Shown here in pieces: positions 8,478-16,986 of a DNA stretch of 64,000 nucleotides. How positions within the stretch are numbered: position 1 is the first letter of the stretch; every line of letters begins with the position of its first letter. The DNA is taken from NCBI RefSeq assembly GCF_013372145.1, contig NZ_CP053827.1, positions 62,001-126,000 of the forward strand, in the 5' to 3' direction. The stretch comes from Campylobacter hyointestinalis subsp. hyointestinalis (lineage in GTDB: Bacteria > Campylobacterota > Campylobacteria > Campylobacterales > Campylobacteraceae). Under the pieces are notes generated by a model. The model was not told the DNA's origin, did no database searches, and worked only from the letters and a program-made list of their open reading frames with translations. The position numbers and the translations under genes are program-made.

Positions 8478-9129
8478 TCTAGGATTTTTACATCTTAATT
8501 CTGCTGGAACTATAAATAGAGCTAGTGAGCTTTTAAATTTAGTAAAAGATATAAAACCAGGCGAGTTAGCACTAGCAAGTGAGCTTTGCGTGAGCGGATA
8601 TGAAAATTTAGGCGATGAGTTTGAAAACGAACTTATCGCAAATTTAAAGAACGTTTTACCTACTGGAGCTTTTCTCGGTTTTACTCATTTTAGTGGCAGT
8701 TTTAATGAATTTGTACTTTTAAACGGCGATAAAGAAATCCATAAACAGAAAAAAACGATTTTATTTACTCCAAATTTAGAACAAGACAAATTCAAAGCTG
8801 GAAAAGTTGAAGATATAAATTTATTTGAAATATGCGGCGTCAAGATAGGCGTTTTAATCTGTTTTGAATTGCGTTTTACAGAGCTTTGGGAAAAGCTAAA
8901 AGGCGCGGATATCATTCTTGTGCCATCGCTTTGGGGAAAAGGACGCAAAAGACATTTTGAAGTTTTGTGCGAAGCATTGGCTCTACAAAATCGCTGTTAT
9001 GTGATCGCTTGTAGCGACAGAGATCTAAAATTCGGAGCAGTTTTTAAGCCAAATGGTGAGATTGCAAAAAGTTTTAAATTTGAACCTGATTTGGCATTTA
9101 AATTTAAGAATTCTTTAGGTCTGCACTGA
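8467..9129 (+). CDS. Carbon-nitrogen hydrolase family protein (nitrilase superfamily)
   Basis: Enzymes of this superfamily split amides or nitriles with a Glu-Lys-Cys triad. All three can be placed in the 220 residues: Glu in ASELCVSGYE, Lys in HKQKKTILF, and Cys in GVLICFELRF. I chose ATG 8467, which overlaps the nrdB end by 11 bases; a longer frame from 8383 would lie deep inside nrdB. The shortness (family members are often 260-300) and lack of operon context mean that the substrate is unknown. The 3' end overlaps the hydF 3' end by 26 bases on the opposite strand. Confidence 0.8.
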   Translation: MISDLGFLHLNSAGTINRASELLNLVKDIKPGELALASELCVSGYENLGDEFENELIANLKNVLPTGAFLGFTHFSGSFNEFVLLNGDKEIHKQKKTILFTPNLEQDKFKAGKVEDINLFEICGVKIGVLICFELRFTELWEKLKGADIILVPSLWGKGRKRHFEVLCEALALQNRCYVIACSDRDLKFGAVFKPNGEIAKSFKFEPDLAFKFKNSLGLH

Positions 9130-10306
9130 AAATTTCTAAAACTTTATCTAAAACGCCTTGCATTTTTGAAATCGCAACACCGTAATTCGTTATCGGTACG
9201 CTATTTTTTAGCGCTTCATTTTGCCTATAAATCATAAATTTACGATTTATCATACAAGCTCCGCAATGTAGAATCAGGCTAAATTCGCTTATATCACCAA
9301 AGTCGTTACCGCACACGTAGCTGATAGTGGGTTTAAATCCGAGATATTTTTCTAATAATTTTGGGATTTTTGTTCTAGCGATATCGCCTTCGATATATCT
9401 ATGCGAACAAGCTTCTGCTATTAGTATTTTATCTCCTAGTTTCAAAGCGTCAAGTGCATTTGCGCCATTTACTAAAATTCTTAAGTCCCCTTTAAGTCTT
9501 GCCATCAAGATAGAAAAAGTCGTTATCTTTACGCTCTCTGGACAGTTTTTTATACTTTCTAGTATGCAACTAGAATCAGCTACTATCAGATCTGGTGTTT
9601 TGGCTAAACTTTTAAACAGACTCTCATCTATTTTTTGCGTGACTAGTGCGTTTGAGTTTTTGTCAAGTATATTTCTTAAAGCTTGAACTTGTGGCAAGAT
9701 AAGTCTATCTTTTGGAGCTTCTTTGTCTATGGGAGTGACTAAAACCACTAAGGAGTTTGGCTCTAAAATCTGCTCAAATAACTCTTTTTCTTTAGCGTTT
9801 TGTTTGTAAATTTGCTCTAAGCTTATCAAAATCTCGTCTATGGAGTCTTTTTTTAAATTTAAACAAAGCACGAAAGGCGAAATCTTTTTAAGGATATTTT
9901 GAAAATTTATATCAAATTTATCATTGTCAAATTTGTTTATTATAAATAAAATAGGCGTTTGCATTTGCAAAAAATGCTCTATAAGCATTTCATCAAATTT
10001 GCTTAAAATCTGCTCTTTAAAAAGCATAATCGCCAAATCTGTTTTTTTGATTTCACCCTTAACTTTGTCTATTATCTCATCTTTTATCTGACTGGCGTCG
10101 TCGACTCCTGCAGTATCGGTGAAAAGTACGGCGCCGATATTGTGAAGTTCTACGGCTTTTTTAACCGAATTCGTGGTCGTACCTGCAATGTTTGAGACTA
10201 TGGAAACTTCTTGATCTGTTAGTAAATTTAAAAGCGTGGATTTACCGACGTTCGTACGACCGAAAATCCCGATATGAAGTCTAGATGAATTTGGTGTTTT
10301 TTGCAT
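9104..10306 (-). CDS. hydF: [FeFe] hydrogenase H-cluster maturation GTPase HydF
   Basis: HydF is the scaffold on which the diiron subcluster is assembled before transfer to HydA. The N-terminal GTPase domain has the P-loop GRTNVGKST (16-24), the DTAGVDD switch and NKFD. A middle dimerisation domain follows. The C-terminal domain carries the cluster ligands in the family pattern CSHRY...HCGAC (last third of the 400 residues). It is the last gene of the minus-strand hydrogenase run, nine bases after hydE, and its stop lies inside the end of the convergent hydrolase gene. Length and motifs are normal. Confidence 0.95.
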   Translation of the reverse strand: MQKTPNSSRLHIGIFGRTNVGKSTLLNLLTDQEVSIVSNIAGTTTNSVKKAVELHNIGAVLFTDTAGVDDASQIKDEIIDKVKGEIKKTDLAIMLFKEQILSKFDEMLIEHFLQMQTPILFIINKFDNDKFDINFQNILKKISPFVLCLNLKKDSIDEILISLEQIYKQNAKEKELFEQILEPNSLVVLVTPIDKEAPKDRLILPQVQALRNILDKNSNALVTQKIDESLFKSLAKTPDLIVADSSCILESIKNCPESVKITTFSILMARLKGDLRILVNGANALDALKLGDKILIAEACSHRYIEGDIARTKIPKLLEKYLGFKPTISYVCGNDFGDISEFSLILHCGACMINRKFMIYRQNEALKNSVPITNYGVAISKMQGVLDKVLEIFSADLKNS

Positions 10307-10315
10307 ATTTTTCCT

Positions 10316-11368
10316 TTATCTCAAAGCAAAACGTGCGCTGTCGCCGTTCTCATTTGAGATGGCTGAGTTTATCGTACTAAGTTGCGAAATGATGAGATCT
10401 CTTTGCTCGTTTAAATTCATATCAGGCGTAGCTTTGTTTGGATAAATTTTGTATTGTTTGCGATGTTCGTAATCTGCGATTGCCGGCATTATGACGTTTG
10501 CACCGCACTGCAAAGCTTGCAAACGACCATTTTTAACCAAAGTTTCCATTGCGGTCGTTGCAGGAATATTAATATTTGGCATAAAAAGACGGATTAATGC
10601 CATAGTTTTTAAAGATAGCAAGAAATCTCCATGTTCGTGCTGACTTAAAGGCGTATTTTCACAAGGTAAAAAAGGACCTACGCCTATCATATCAAAATCA
10701 CTCTTTTTAAAAAAATCGATATCGTTCGCTATAGTTTTGCAAGTTTGCTGAGGTAATCCAACTATCAAACCGCTTCCTGTTTCATAATGCAAAGATTGTA
10801 GATATTCAAGGCATTTAAAGCGATTTTCCAGGCTCATTTTGGGGTGAAGTTTAGAGTAAATTTGAGGATCTGTGCATTCTATACGCAATAAATATCTGTT
10901 TGCTCCGGCTTTTTTAAATGCAAGGTACTCTTCGTAAGTTTTTTCGCCTAAGCTTAAAGTAATCCTAGCCCCTAGCTCGTTTATAAATTTGATAATCTCG
11001 CAAAGCTCATCAACGCAGTAAGCGTTGCTTTGACCAGACTGCATAACTATAGTCTTATAACCCAAATTTATAGCCTCTTTGGCTACTTTCATTATGTTTT
11101 CTTTTTTTAATTTATATCTTGAAATTTCTCTATTTTGTGAGCGAAGACCGCAATAAAAACAGGTGCCATTGCAGATGTTTGATATTTCTATTAAAGCTTT
11201 TAGATGAATATCTTTACGCGAGTACTTAATGCGAGTAAGATTTGCAAAATGAAAAAGCTCTTCATTTATACTATCATCTTGCAAAATCTCTTCAGACTCA
11301 TTAGGCTCTATATAGTGCTGTTCGTAAAGCTTACGAAGAAGCTTATAAGTGACAGTCTTTGCCGCCAT
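10316..11368 (-). CDS. hydE: [FeFe] hydrogenase H-cluster radical SAM maturase HydE
   Basis: HydE is the radical SAM enzyme that converts the HydG-made Fe(CO)2CN-cysteine synthon on the way to the diiron subcluster. The SAM cluster motif is CNGTCFYC (Cys66, Cys70, Cys73), followed by GLRSQNREI as in known HydE proteins; 350 residues is the family length. The start codon at 11368 has CGGAGA eight bases upstream and lies 26 bases inside the hydG 3' end, so the two are translationally coupled. BioB-like relatives are excluded by the strong family-specific segments and by the neighbours hydG and hydF. Confidence 0.95.
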   Translation of the reverse strand: MAAKTVTYKLLRKLYEQHYIEPNESEEILQDDSINEELFHFANLTRIKYSRKDIHLKALIEISNICNGTCFYCGLRSQNREISRYKLKKENIMKVAKEAINLGYKTIVMQSGQSNAYCVDELCEIIKFINELGARITLSLGEKTYEEYLAFKKAGANRYLLRIECTDPQIYSKLHPKMSLENRFKCLEYLQSLHYETGSGLIVGLPQQTCKTIANDIDFFKKSDFDMIGVGPFLPCENTPLSQHEHGDFLLSLKTMALIRLFMPNINIPATTAMETLVKNGRLQALQCGANVIMPAIADYEHRKQYKIYPNKATPDMNLNEQRDLIISQLSTINSAISNENGDSARFALR

Positions 11369-12815
11369 TATCTATCTCCGTTAGCATTTTTTCAACTTGT
11401 TCCGCAACTAGTGGCAAGTTTTCTTTTAAAATATTTAGATATTTTGGTATGATGAGATTTTCTCCAAGCTCTTTAACCTCATCGCTCGCATAATCCCTAA
11501 TGTACTCTTTAAACGTTAAAATACCGTTTGGGATACATAAATGTTTGATTTTAGCATGTTTGGCTAATGGCATAAAATTACATCCCGTGCGTCCTTCTCT
11601 ATAACAACTCGTACAAAACGAAGGAAGTTTTCCCTCTTTTACTAAGCTTAAAATAAACTCGTCGATACTTCTAGTGTCGCCTGTTTCAAATTGTTGATTT
11701 GTAAGGTCGTTTTGAACTTTTGTATGTGAGTATCCGCCGACTGCGATATTTGTTCCTGCGTCGGTTTGCGAAACACCGCATTTTTTTAATATCTCGTCTC
11801 TTAGTTCTGGTTCTTCTCTAGCAGTTAAAATAGTTCCTGTAAATGGACACATCAAACGCACTATCGCAACAAGTCTTATAAAATCCTCATCGCTAAGCGC
11901 GTAAGGAAATTCTTGTTTTTCTTTGTTTGAAGTGGCTTTGATGCGCGGAAAACTCATTGTGTGAGGACCTACGCCGAAATTTTCCTCTAAGCTATAAGCG
12001 TGGCATAGCATAGCTAGAAGTTCAAATTTATAATCATAAAGCCCAAAAAGTACGCCGACTGCTACATCATCAAGTCCGGCGTTCAGTGCTCTATGTAAAG
12101 AAAATACTCTCCAGTCGTACTCGCCTTTTAAAGTTCCTTTTGGATGTACTTTGGAGTAAGTAGGTCTATGGTATGTTTCTTGAAAAACTTGATAAGTGCC
12201 TATTCCTTCAGCTTTTATGGTTTTGTATTCATCTTCAAACATCGGAGCGGCGTTGATATTTACTCTGCGAATCTCGCTTTTATCAAATTTAACACTATAA
12301 ATATTTCTCACGCTTTTTGCTATGTAGTTATAATCGCTTTTTGGATGCTCTCCATATACGGCGATCAGACGTTTTTGTCCGTTTTTAAGCATAGCTAAAA
12401 CTTCATCTTTAAGCTCGTCCATATCTAGATTTTTTTTGACTAATTTATCATTTGATGATCTAAATCCACAATACGTACAATTATTAACACAAGGGCTTGA
12501 TATATAAAGTGGCGAAAATAGCACTATTCTATTGCCATAAACCTCTTCTTTGATGAAAGTCGCGGCTTTGAAAATTTCATCATCAAGCTCTTTGTGAGTG
12601 CTATTTAATAAAATAGCCGTTTCTTCCAAGCTTAACATTTTACCGGTATATGCGTTTGCTTTAGCAGTCTTTATGACTGCTAAAACTTGATCCTTGCTAG
12701 GATTTTGAGTATGTTTTAAAGTTTCTTCTATGGTGTTTTCATCGATAAAGTTTTTCCAAGGATTTGTTTTTTCCCACTTTAAAATTTTATCAAATCTATC
12801 TTTTATCCAGTTCAT
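11343..12815 (-). CDS. hydG: [FeFe] hydrogenase H-cluster radical SAM maturase HydG (tyrosine lyase)
   Basis: HydG cleaves tyrosine to p-cresol and dehydroglycine, the source of the CO and CN ligands of the H-cluster. The N-terminal SAM cluster motif CVNNCTYC (Cys109, Cys113, Cys116) is followed by a barrel with YQVFQETYHRPTY and by FGLYDY. The C-terminal auxiliary cluster motif CTSCYREGRTGC, which separates HydG from ThiH, is intact. 490 residues is typical. It follows the cytochrome b gene by eight bases and overlaps hydE. Confidence 0.96.
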   Translation of the reverse strand: MNWIKDRFDKILKWEKTNPWKNFIDENTIEETLKHTQNPSKDQVLAVIKTAKANAYTGKMLSLEETAILLNSTHKELDDEIFKAATFIKEEVYGNRIVLFSPLYISSPCVNNCTYCGFRSSNDKLVKKNLDMDELKDEVLAMLKNGQKRLIAVYGEHPKSDYNYIAKSVRNIYSVKFDKSEIRRVNINAAPMFEDEYKTIKAEGIGTYQVFQETYHRPTYSKVHPKGTLKGEYDWRVFSLHRALNAGLDDVAVGVLFGLYDYKFELLAMLCHAYSLEENFGVGPHTMSFPRIKATSNKEKQEFPYALSDEDFIRLVAIVRLMCPFTGTILTAREEPELRDEILKKCGVSQTDAGTNIAVGGYSHTKVQNDLTNQQFETGDTRSIDEFILSLVKEGKLPSFCTSCYREGRTGCNFMPLAKHAKIKHLCIPNGILTFKEYIRDYASDEVKELGENLIIPKYLNILKENLPLVAEQVEKMLTEIDNGGKDCHL

Positions 12816-12823
12816 TTTCTTTC

Positions 12824-13480
12824 CTAATCTACTACTTTAGTTAAGTCATTTTTCACCCATTTTGGAGAATGATGCATAGCATCTTCAAGCGGAATTTCTC
12901 CGTTGCTAAACATAGCTTTGAAATCTGCTTTGTTTAAAAATGCCATAGGAACATGAGCTAAAATAACTATCAAAGTAGCAATGATACCGCCCCAAATATG
13001 AAAATAAAACATAAAATTTGTAGCGGCTTTGCCTATTAACGGAGCTAAAGCATATAAAGCCCAACCAGTGATGATAAGCCCAAAAATCATAAATATAAAA
13101 AATAGATAAGTAAGCTTTTGTCCAGCGTTAAATCTGCCTTGTGGTGCAACTTCATCTGGTCCAAAATTTATACCGAAAATCTTTTTTGGATATCCGCCTA
13201 AATTTTTAAACCAAGCAAAAGTATCTCTATCCCAAATAAGTAAATTTCGCATTAAAAGTATAAATCTATCGGTATTTAAAAATATAAAAGCTAAGAAATT
13301 TATACTAAAAATAATCGCTACTACAATGTGCATATTCATAAAAAATTTAACTTGAGATTCACTTATGTATTTAAAATAAATCAAACAACCGCTAATAGCT
13401 AGTATGAACCATGTAACCAAATTTATCAGATGAAAAGCACGTTCGCTAAATGGGAATTTTAAAACTGTATCGCTATGCAT
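12824..13480 (-). CDS. Cytochrome b subunit of the [FeFe] hydrogenase (formate dehydrogenase gamma/Ni-hydrogenase b type)
   Basis: A 218-residue integral membrane protein with four predicted helices (about 18-38, 50-72, 120-146 and 155-178). Histidines suitable for two b hemes lie in helices 1, 2 and 4 (HLINLVTWF, MNMHIVVAII, FYFHIWGG, ILAHVPMAF). This matches the family that passes electrons between periplasmic dehydrogenases or hydrogenases and the quinone pool. The gene overlaps hydB by eight bases and precedes hydG, so it belongs to the hydrogenase operon. I infer that it anchors HydAB to the membrane and feeds electrons from H2 to menaquinone. No gene symbol is firmly established. Confidence 0.85.
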   Translation of the reverse strand: MHSDTVLKFPFSERAFHLINLVTWFILAISGCLIYFKYISESQVKFFMNMHIVVAIIFSINFLAFIFLNTDRFILLMRNLLIWDRDTFAWFKNLGGYPKKIFGINFGPDEVAPQGRFNAGQKLTYLFFIFMIFGLIITGWALYALAPLIGKAATNFMFYFHIWGGIIATLIVILAHVPMAFLNKADFKAMFSNGEIPLEDAMHHSPKWVKNDLTKVVD

Positions 13481-13814
13481 GGTGACTCCTTAAACCAAGA
13501 TTAGTTCTATCTACATAAACGTTTGTGTGTAAAAGCTGCTCTGCAGTTTCGCCCATAGGTCCTGTTTTTAGGTCTTTATAGACTTGCATACAGCTTGAAT
13601 TTTGATGAGAACCTGTTAAATTTACTTTTTGTAATCTCGCGTCGTCTCTATAAAGTCCTTGCTGACGAAGCGAGATATAAGATTTGCGTTTTTTAACCAG
13701 ATCGGTGATAGCGTATCCGCTAATTGCTACAACCGATACGCTTACTCCTAAAACTTTTAGAAAGTCTCTTCTTGATAGAAGTTTTCCTACATTTTTTTCT
13801 ATGTATTTTGCCAT
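13473..13814 (-). CDS. hydB: Periplasmic [FeFe] hydrogenase small subunit with Tat signal
   Basis: A 113-residue protein with the twin-arginine motif SRRDFLK (14-20), followed by a hydrophobic stretch VLGVSVSVVAISGYA. Its downstream part, SYISLRQQGLYRDDARL and the VYKDL segment, matches Fe hydrogenase small subunits, which wrap around the large subunit. HydA has no export signal of its own, so HydB probably carries the folded HydAB pair across the membrane on the Tat pathway. It lies ten bases after hydA and overlaps the cytochrome b gene. Confidence 0.9.
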   Translation of the reverse strand: MAKYIEKNVGKLLSRRDFLKVLGVSVSVVAISGYAITDLVKKRKSYISLRQQGLYRDDARLQKVNLTGSHQNSSCMQVYKDLKTGPMGETAEQLLHTNVYVDRTNLGLRSHHA

Positions 13815-13824
13815 TTTTTATCCT

Positions 13825-15180
13825 TTAAGATCTAAGCGGTAGAGGTAAAACTGGATGTAGCCATGAAGTTCCCATTGTTCTTACTGGCTGACCGCCACCG
13901 TTGATGCATCCTCCTGGACAATTCATCACTTCAACAAAATGATATCTATTTTTATCGCTTATTAACTCTTTTGCTATTTTATCGATATTTTTAGACGCTC
14001 CATTTACAACTGCGATTTTTACTTCTATAACCTTACCGCCGTAATCTTTAAGAGGAATGGGAATAATAGCTTCTGTTATATCATTGTCGTATCCGCGTAC
14101 CAAAGTTAAATTTGGATCCTTTAACTCTTGACCACTTAGTATAAAATAAGCAGTTCTAAGTGCCGCTTCCATAACTCCTCCGCTACTTCCAAAAATAGTT
14201 GCCGCACCGGTATAGACGTTTGCAACTTCATTTGCGTAATCATCGCTCATCTCAAGCGGATTTATACCTTTTTTGCGAAATATATTTGCTATATCCCTAA
14301 CTGTTAAACAAGCATCTACGTCCGGAAAAGACGCAGTGTCAGTTGGTAATTCTCCGCTATCCATTAGATATTTCCATGCTGAGTTAAACTCTGGTCTGCT
14401 TGCTTCAAAAATCTTAGCAGTACAAGGAGTAACCGATACCATATAAATTTTTCTTGGATCTACGTTCCATACGAATTTAGAAGCCCAAGCTTTTGCTAGC
14501 GATCCGCCCATTTGAATCGGAGACTTTGCACCTGAGATATGCGGTAAAAGTTCGGGATGAAAAATTTCAGCATTTCTAATCCACGCTGGACAGCAGCTAG
14601 TAAAATGCGGAAACGGATGTCCTGCCATATGTTCTAAATCATTAGCTCTCTCTTCCAAAAGCCAGTATTTGACTTTTTTTATAAATTCGGTTCCTTCTTC
14701 TAGTATAGTTTGATCGGCTGCAAAATTTACATCATACATATGAAATCCGGCTTTAACAAGAGCGTTATACATCTTATTTATCGTTAAAGTTCCGGGCTCT
14801 GCACCGAATTCTTCGGCTAAAGCAACACGCGTAGCTGGTGATGGGTGCGCTACTACAAACAGATCTTGATTATCGAGTTTTTCTAAAACTTCATCCACAA
14901 AACTCATTTGTTCGATTGCGCCAAACGGACAATTTACGAGGCATTGACCACAGGCTACGCATTTGTTGTTATCGATCGCGTGGGCAACACCTAGTGAGCC
15001 GTCGATCGCATCTGTTGGACAAAATGAAGAGCAAGTATCACAGCCAACGCAATTTTTTTGGTTGATTTTGATGATACCTCGAAGTTCGCCTTTTCTATAA
15101 GTGCCTTCAAATTCCTCACCGCTTCCCCTAGCATTTGGCGGCGGAGCAAATGTTTTGATGCTTGATACTGAATCACTCAT
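13825..15180 (-). CDS. hydA: Periplasmic [FeFe] hydrogenase large (catalytic) subunit
   Basis: HydA interconverts H2 with protons and electrons at the H-cluster. In 451 residues there are two [4Fe-4S] ferredoxin motifs (Cys44-47-50-54 and Cys74-77-80-84) and then the H domain: TSCCPAW (194-200), TPCTAKIFE (251-259) and CPGGC (421-425). The cluster cysteines are thus 196, 253, 421 and 425, and Cys197 is the proton-relay cysteine. The usual Met at position 251 (MPCTAK in most group A enzymes) is Thr. There is no signal peptide; export must depend on HydB. It is the first gene of the minus-strand operon hydA-hydB-cyt b-hydG-hydE-hydF, with AAGGAGAAC as ribosome binding site. Confidence 0.96.
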   Translation of the reverse strand: MSDSVSSIKTFAPPPNARGSGEEFEGTYRKGELRGIIKINQKNCVGCDTCSSFCPTDAIDGSLGVAHAIDNNKCVACGQCLVNCPFGAIEQMSFVDEVLEKLDNQDLFVVAHPSPATRVALAEEFGAEPGTLTINKMYNALVKAGFHMYDVNFAADQTILEEGTEFIKKVKYWLLEERANDLEHMAGHPFPHFTSCCPAWIRNAEIFHPELLPHISGAKSPIQMGGSLAKAWASKFVWNVDPRKIYMVSVTPCTAKIFEASRPEFNSAWKYLMDSGELPTDTASFPDVDACLTVRDIANIFRKKGINPLEMSDDYANEVANVYTGAATIFGSSGGVMEAALRTAYFILSGQELKDPNLTLVRGYDNDITEAIIPIPLKDYGGKVIEVKIAVVNGASKNIDKIAKELISDKNRYHFVEVMNCPGGCINGGGQPVRTMGTSWLHPVLPLPLRS

Positions 15181-15265
15181 TAAAGTTCTCCTTGATAATA
15201 TTAATTTAGTAAAATTATTACTATTTTTGAAATTGTATAATTTTATATTTTCAATATCCGTTAAA

Positions 15266-15310
15266 AATGTATATTAATGTATATTATTAATATTTTATTA
15301 ATATACATTA
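15266..15310. promoter_or_regulatory. Three-half-site candidate operator upstream of hydA
   Basis: Two direct copies of AATGTATATTA (15266-15276 and 15276-15286, sharing one base) are followed after 12 bases by an inverted copy TAATATACATT (15299-15309). The perfect 12-base inverted repeat is 15275-15286 against 15299-15310. It sits between the divergent hydA (start at 15180) and pcm genes. The regulator is unknown; the sequence does not look like a Fur box. Confidence 0.55.
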
Positions 15311-15426
15311 GCTTAATATTAAATTATAGTTTATTTGATACTTATCAAAAAATTTAAAAACAAGTAAAAAGATATCATAAGTAAAATTTATGTACAATGA
15401 CAATTTTAAAGTTTCGAAAGGGAAAA

Positions 15427-16056
15427 ATGGATAGTTTAGAACGAGCAAGATGTCAAAAAATGGCTGATGATATAGCCGATGTTATAGGACTTACACCTAT
15501 GGTTTATAAGGCGTTTTGTAGTACTCCACGCACCACATTCGTTCCAGTTTCTATAAATGCTTTTAAGCTAGATGCTCATCCAATAGGGGGCAATCAATGG
15601 ATCAGTTCGCCATTAACAGTAGCTAAAATGACGCTTGCTTTGGAGGCTGAAAATTGCGATAATATACTTGAGATCGGTTGTGGAAGCGGATATCAAGCTG
15701 CGATCTTGAGTAAGATAGCTCATAGAATTTTTAGTGTTGAACGTATAGAAAAACTGGCACTTGCGGCAAAAGCTACTATTAAAAAATTAAATTTAAATAA
15801 TGTAAATATAAGATACGACGACGGTAATGCCGGTTGGAGCTCGTACGCTCCTTATGATAGAATTTTGCTTAGTTGTGCTTGCGATGAGGTGCCAAGTAAA
15901 CTTTTTAATCAGCTAAAAGACGGCGGAATTTTAGTAGCTCCCGTAAAAAACGGACAAAAACAATCGATAACTAAATTCATCAAAAATGCTTTAAATATAG
16001 ATAAGATAATACTTGAAGAGTGTGAATTCGTTCCACTTTTAAGTGGTAGAGAATAG
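15427..16056 (+). CDS. pcm: Protein-L-isoaspartate O-methyltransferase
   Basis: Pcm methylates abnormal isoaspartyl residues so that damaged proteins can be repaired, using SAM in the cytoplasm. The 209 residues show the Rossmann motif I as ILEIGCGSGYQAA, preceded by the substrate-binding stretch PIGGNQWISSPLTVAKM that is diagnostic of the family (usually GxxQTISQP). The start ATG 15427 has AAAGGGA just upstream; the frame extends ten codons further but without better signals. It is alone, divergent from hydA, and 67 bases before sodB. Confidence 0.87.
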   Translation: MDSLERARCQKMADDIADVIGLTPMVYKAFCSTPRTTFVPVSINAFKLDAHPIGGNQWISSPLTVAKMTLALEAENCDNILEIGCGSGYQAAILSKIAHRIFSVERIEKLALAAKATIKKLNLNNVNIRYDDGNAGWSSYAPYDRILLSCACDEVPSKLFNQLKDGGILVAPVKNGQKQSITKFIKNALNIDKIILEECEFVPLLSGRE

Positions 16057-16087
16057 ATACTTCTTTTTTTTGTTTATATTTTCCTGA

Positions 16088-16093
16088 TATAAT
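16088..16093 (+). promoter_or_regulatory. Likely -10 element of sodB promoter
   Basis: TATAAT, 30 bases before the sodB start, followed by AAGGAGA as ribosome binding site. No distinct -35 box. Confidence 0.5.
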
Positions 16094-16123
16094 CGCAAAT
16101 ATCAAACGTTTAAGGAGATTGTC

Positions 16124-16774
16124 ATGTTTGAGCTTAGAAAATTACCATTTGATCCAAAAAACAACGGTGTTATCAGTGAAGAAACCTGTAACTTTCATTA
16201 TGGCAAGCATCATCAAGCTTACATAAATAACCTAAACAACCTTATAAAAAATACCAAATTTGAAAATGAGAGCCTATTTGATATTATCACTATGTCTGAT
16301 GATGGTATTTTCAATAATGCGGCTCAAATTTACAACCACGATTTTTACTGGGATTGTATAGCCGTAAAAAGCGGTATAAGTAGTGAGCTGCAAGCAGACC
16401 TGCAAACAAATTTTAGTGATTTTAGATCAGAATTTATCAAAAATGCCACTACTCTTTTTGGTTCTGGTTGGACGTGGTTAGTCTATGATCCAAGCAATGA
16501 GAAACTATCTATAAAAAATACTAGCAACGCTTCAAATCCTATAACATACGGCTTAGTTCCACTTTTAGTTGTTGATGTTTGGGAACACGCTTATTATATA
16601 GATGTAAAAAATGCAAGAGCAGCTTATCTTGAAAAATTTTATGAAAATATCAATTGGAAGTTTGTAAGCGATGCTTATGAATGGGCAAAAAAAGAAGGAC
16701 TAAATTCCGTTAGATTTTATATGGATGAGATATATAAAAGAAGTGGATGTTGCGGAGATCACTGTCAGGCTTGA
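16124..16774 (+). CDS. sodB: Superoxide dismutase (Fe type) with cysteine-rich tail
   Basis: SodB disproportionates superoxide in the cytoplasm. Metal ligands are in the classic places: His in FHYGKHHQAYI, His in IYNHDFYWD, and Asp and His in VVDVWEHAYYID. NNAAQIYNHD and GSGWTWLVYD mark the Fe/Mn fold, and Gln in NNAAQ supports iron. The 216 residues end with an unusual GCCGDHCQA tail. As I recall, C. jejuni SodB has a similar Cys/Gly cluster, but inside the protein after the first ligand helices. The tail could bind metal; this is inference. Own promoter and own terminator. Confidence 0.92.
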   Translation: MFELRKLPFDPKNNGVISEETCNFHYGKHHQAYINNLNNLIKNTKFENESLFDIITMSDDGIFNNAAQIYNHDFYWDCIAVKSGISSELQADLQTNFSDFRSEFIKNATTLFGSGWTWLVYDPSNEKLSIKNTSNASNPITYGLVPLLVVDVWEHAYYIDVKNARAAYLEKFYENINWKFVSDAYEWAKKEGLNSVRFYMDEIYKRSGCCGDHCQA

Positions 16775-16805
16775 TATTTAAATTTAGCTTTATTTAGCTA
16801 AATTT

Positions 16806-16836
16806 ATCCACTAAATTTTATATAAATTTAGTGGAT
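16806..16836 (+). terminator. sodB terminator hairpin
   Basis: A perfect 13-base stem (ATCCACTAAATTT and complement, 16806-16818 and 16824-16836) with a five-base loop. A six-T run follows at about 16851-16856, somewhat distant from the stem. Confidence 0.65.
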
Positions 16837-16959
16837 TATCCAAATTTATATTTTTTGAATTTAGTCTTAAATTTATTTTTTATTCCTTTTTTTAAGGAAA
16901 AAAAATCCGAAAAATCCGAAAAAATCTTCATAAAATTTGATTTCATATATAGTTTTAGA

Positions 16960-16965
16960 TATAAT
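16960..16965 (+). promoter_or_regulatory. Likely -10 element of the S10 operon promoter
   Basis: TATAAT about 126 bases before rpsJ. This gives a long structured leader, as expected for an autoregulated ribosomal operon. Confidence 0.55.
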
Positions 16966-16986
16966 ACGCGTCTTTTGATGAAAAGG

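Noticed and set aside
10316-11368. HydE as biotin synthase or ThiH
   Set aside because: Adjacent hydG and hydF and HydE-specific segments after the SAM motif exclude this.
13825-15180. HydA as a cytoplasmic enzyme
   Set aside because: HydA lacks a signal, but HydB carries a twin-arginine signal and the pair is known to be co-exported.
15241-15320. AT-rich repeat as a replication origin or DnaA box cluster
   Set aside because: No DnaA-box-like nonamers and no dnaA/dnaN nearby; an operator explains the symmetry better.
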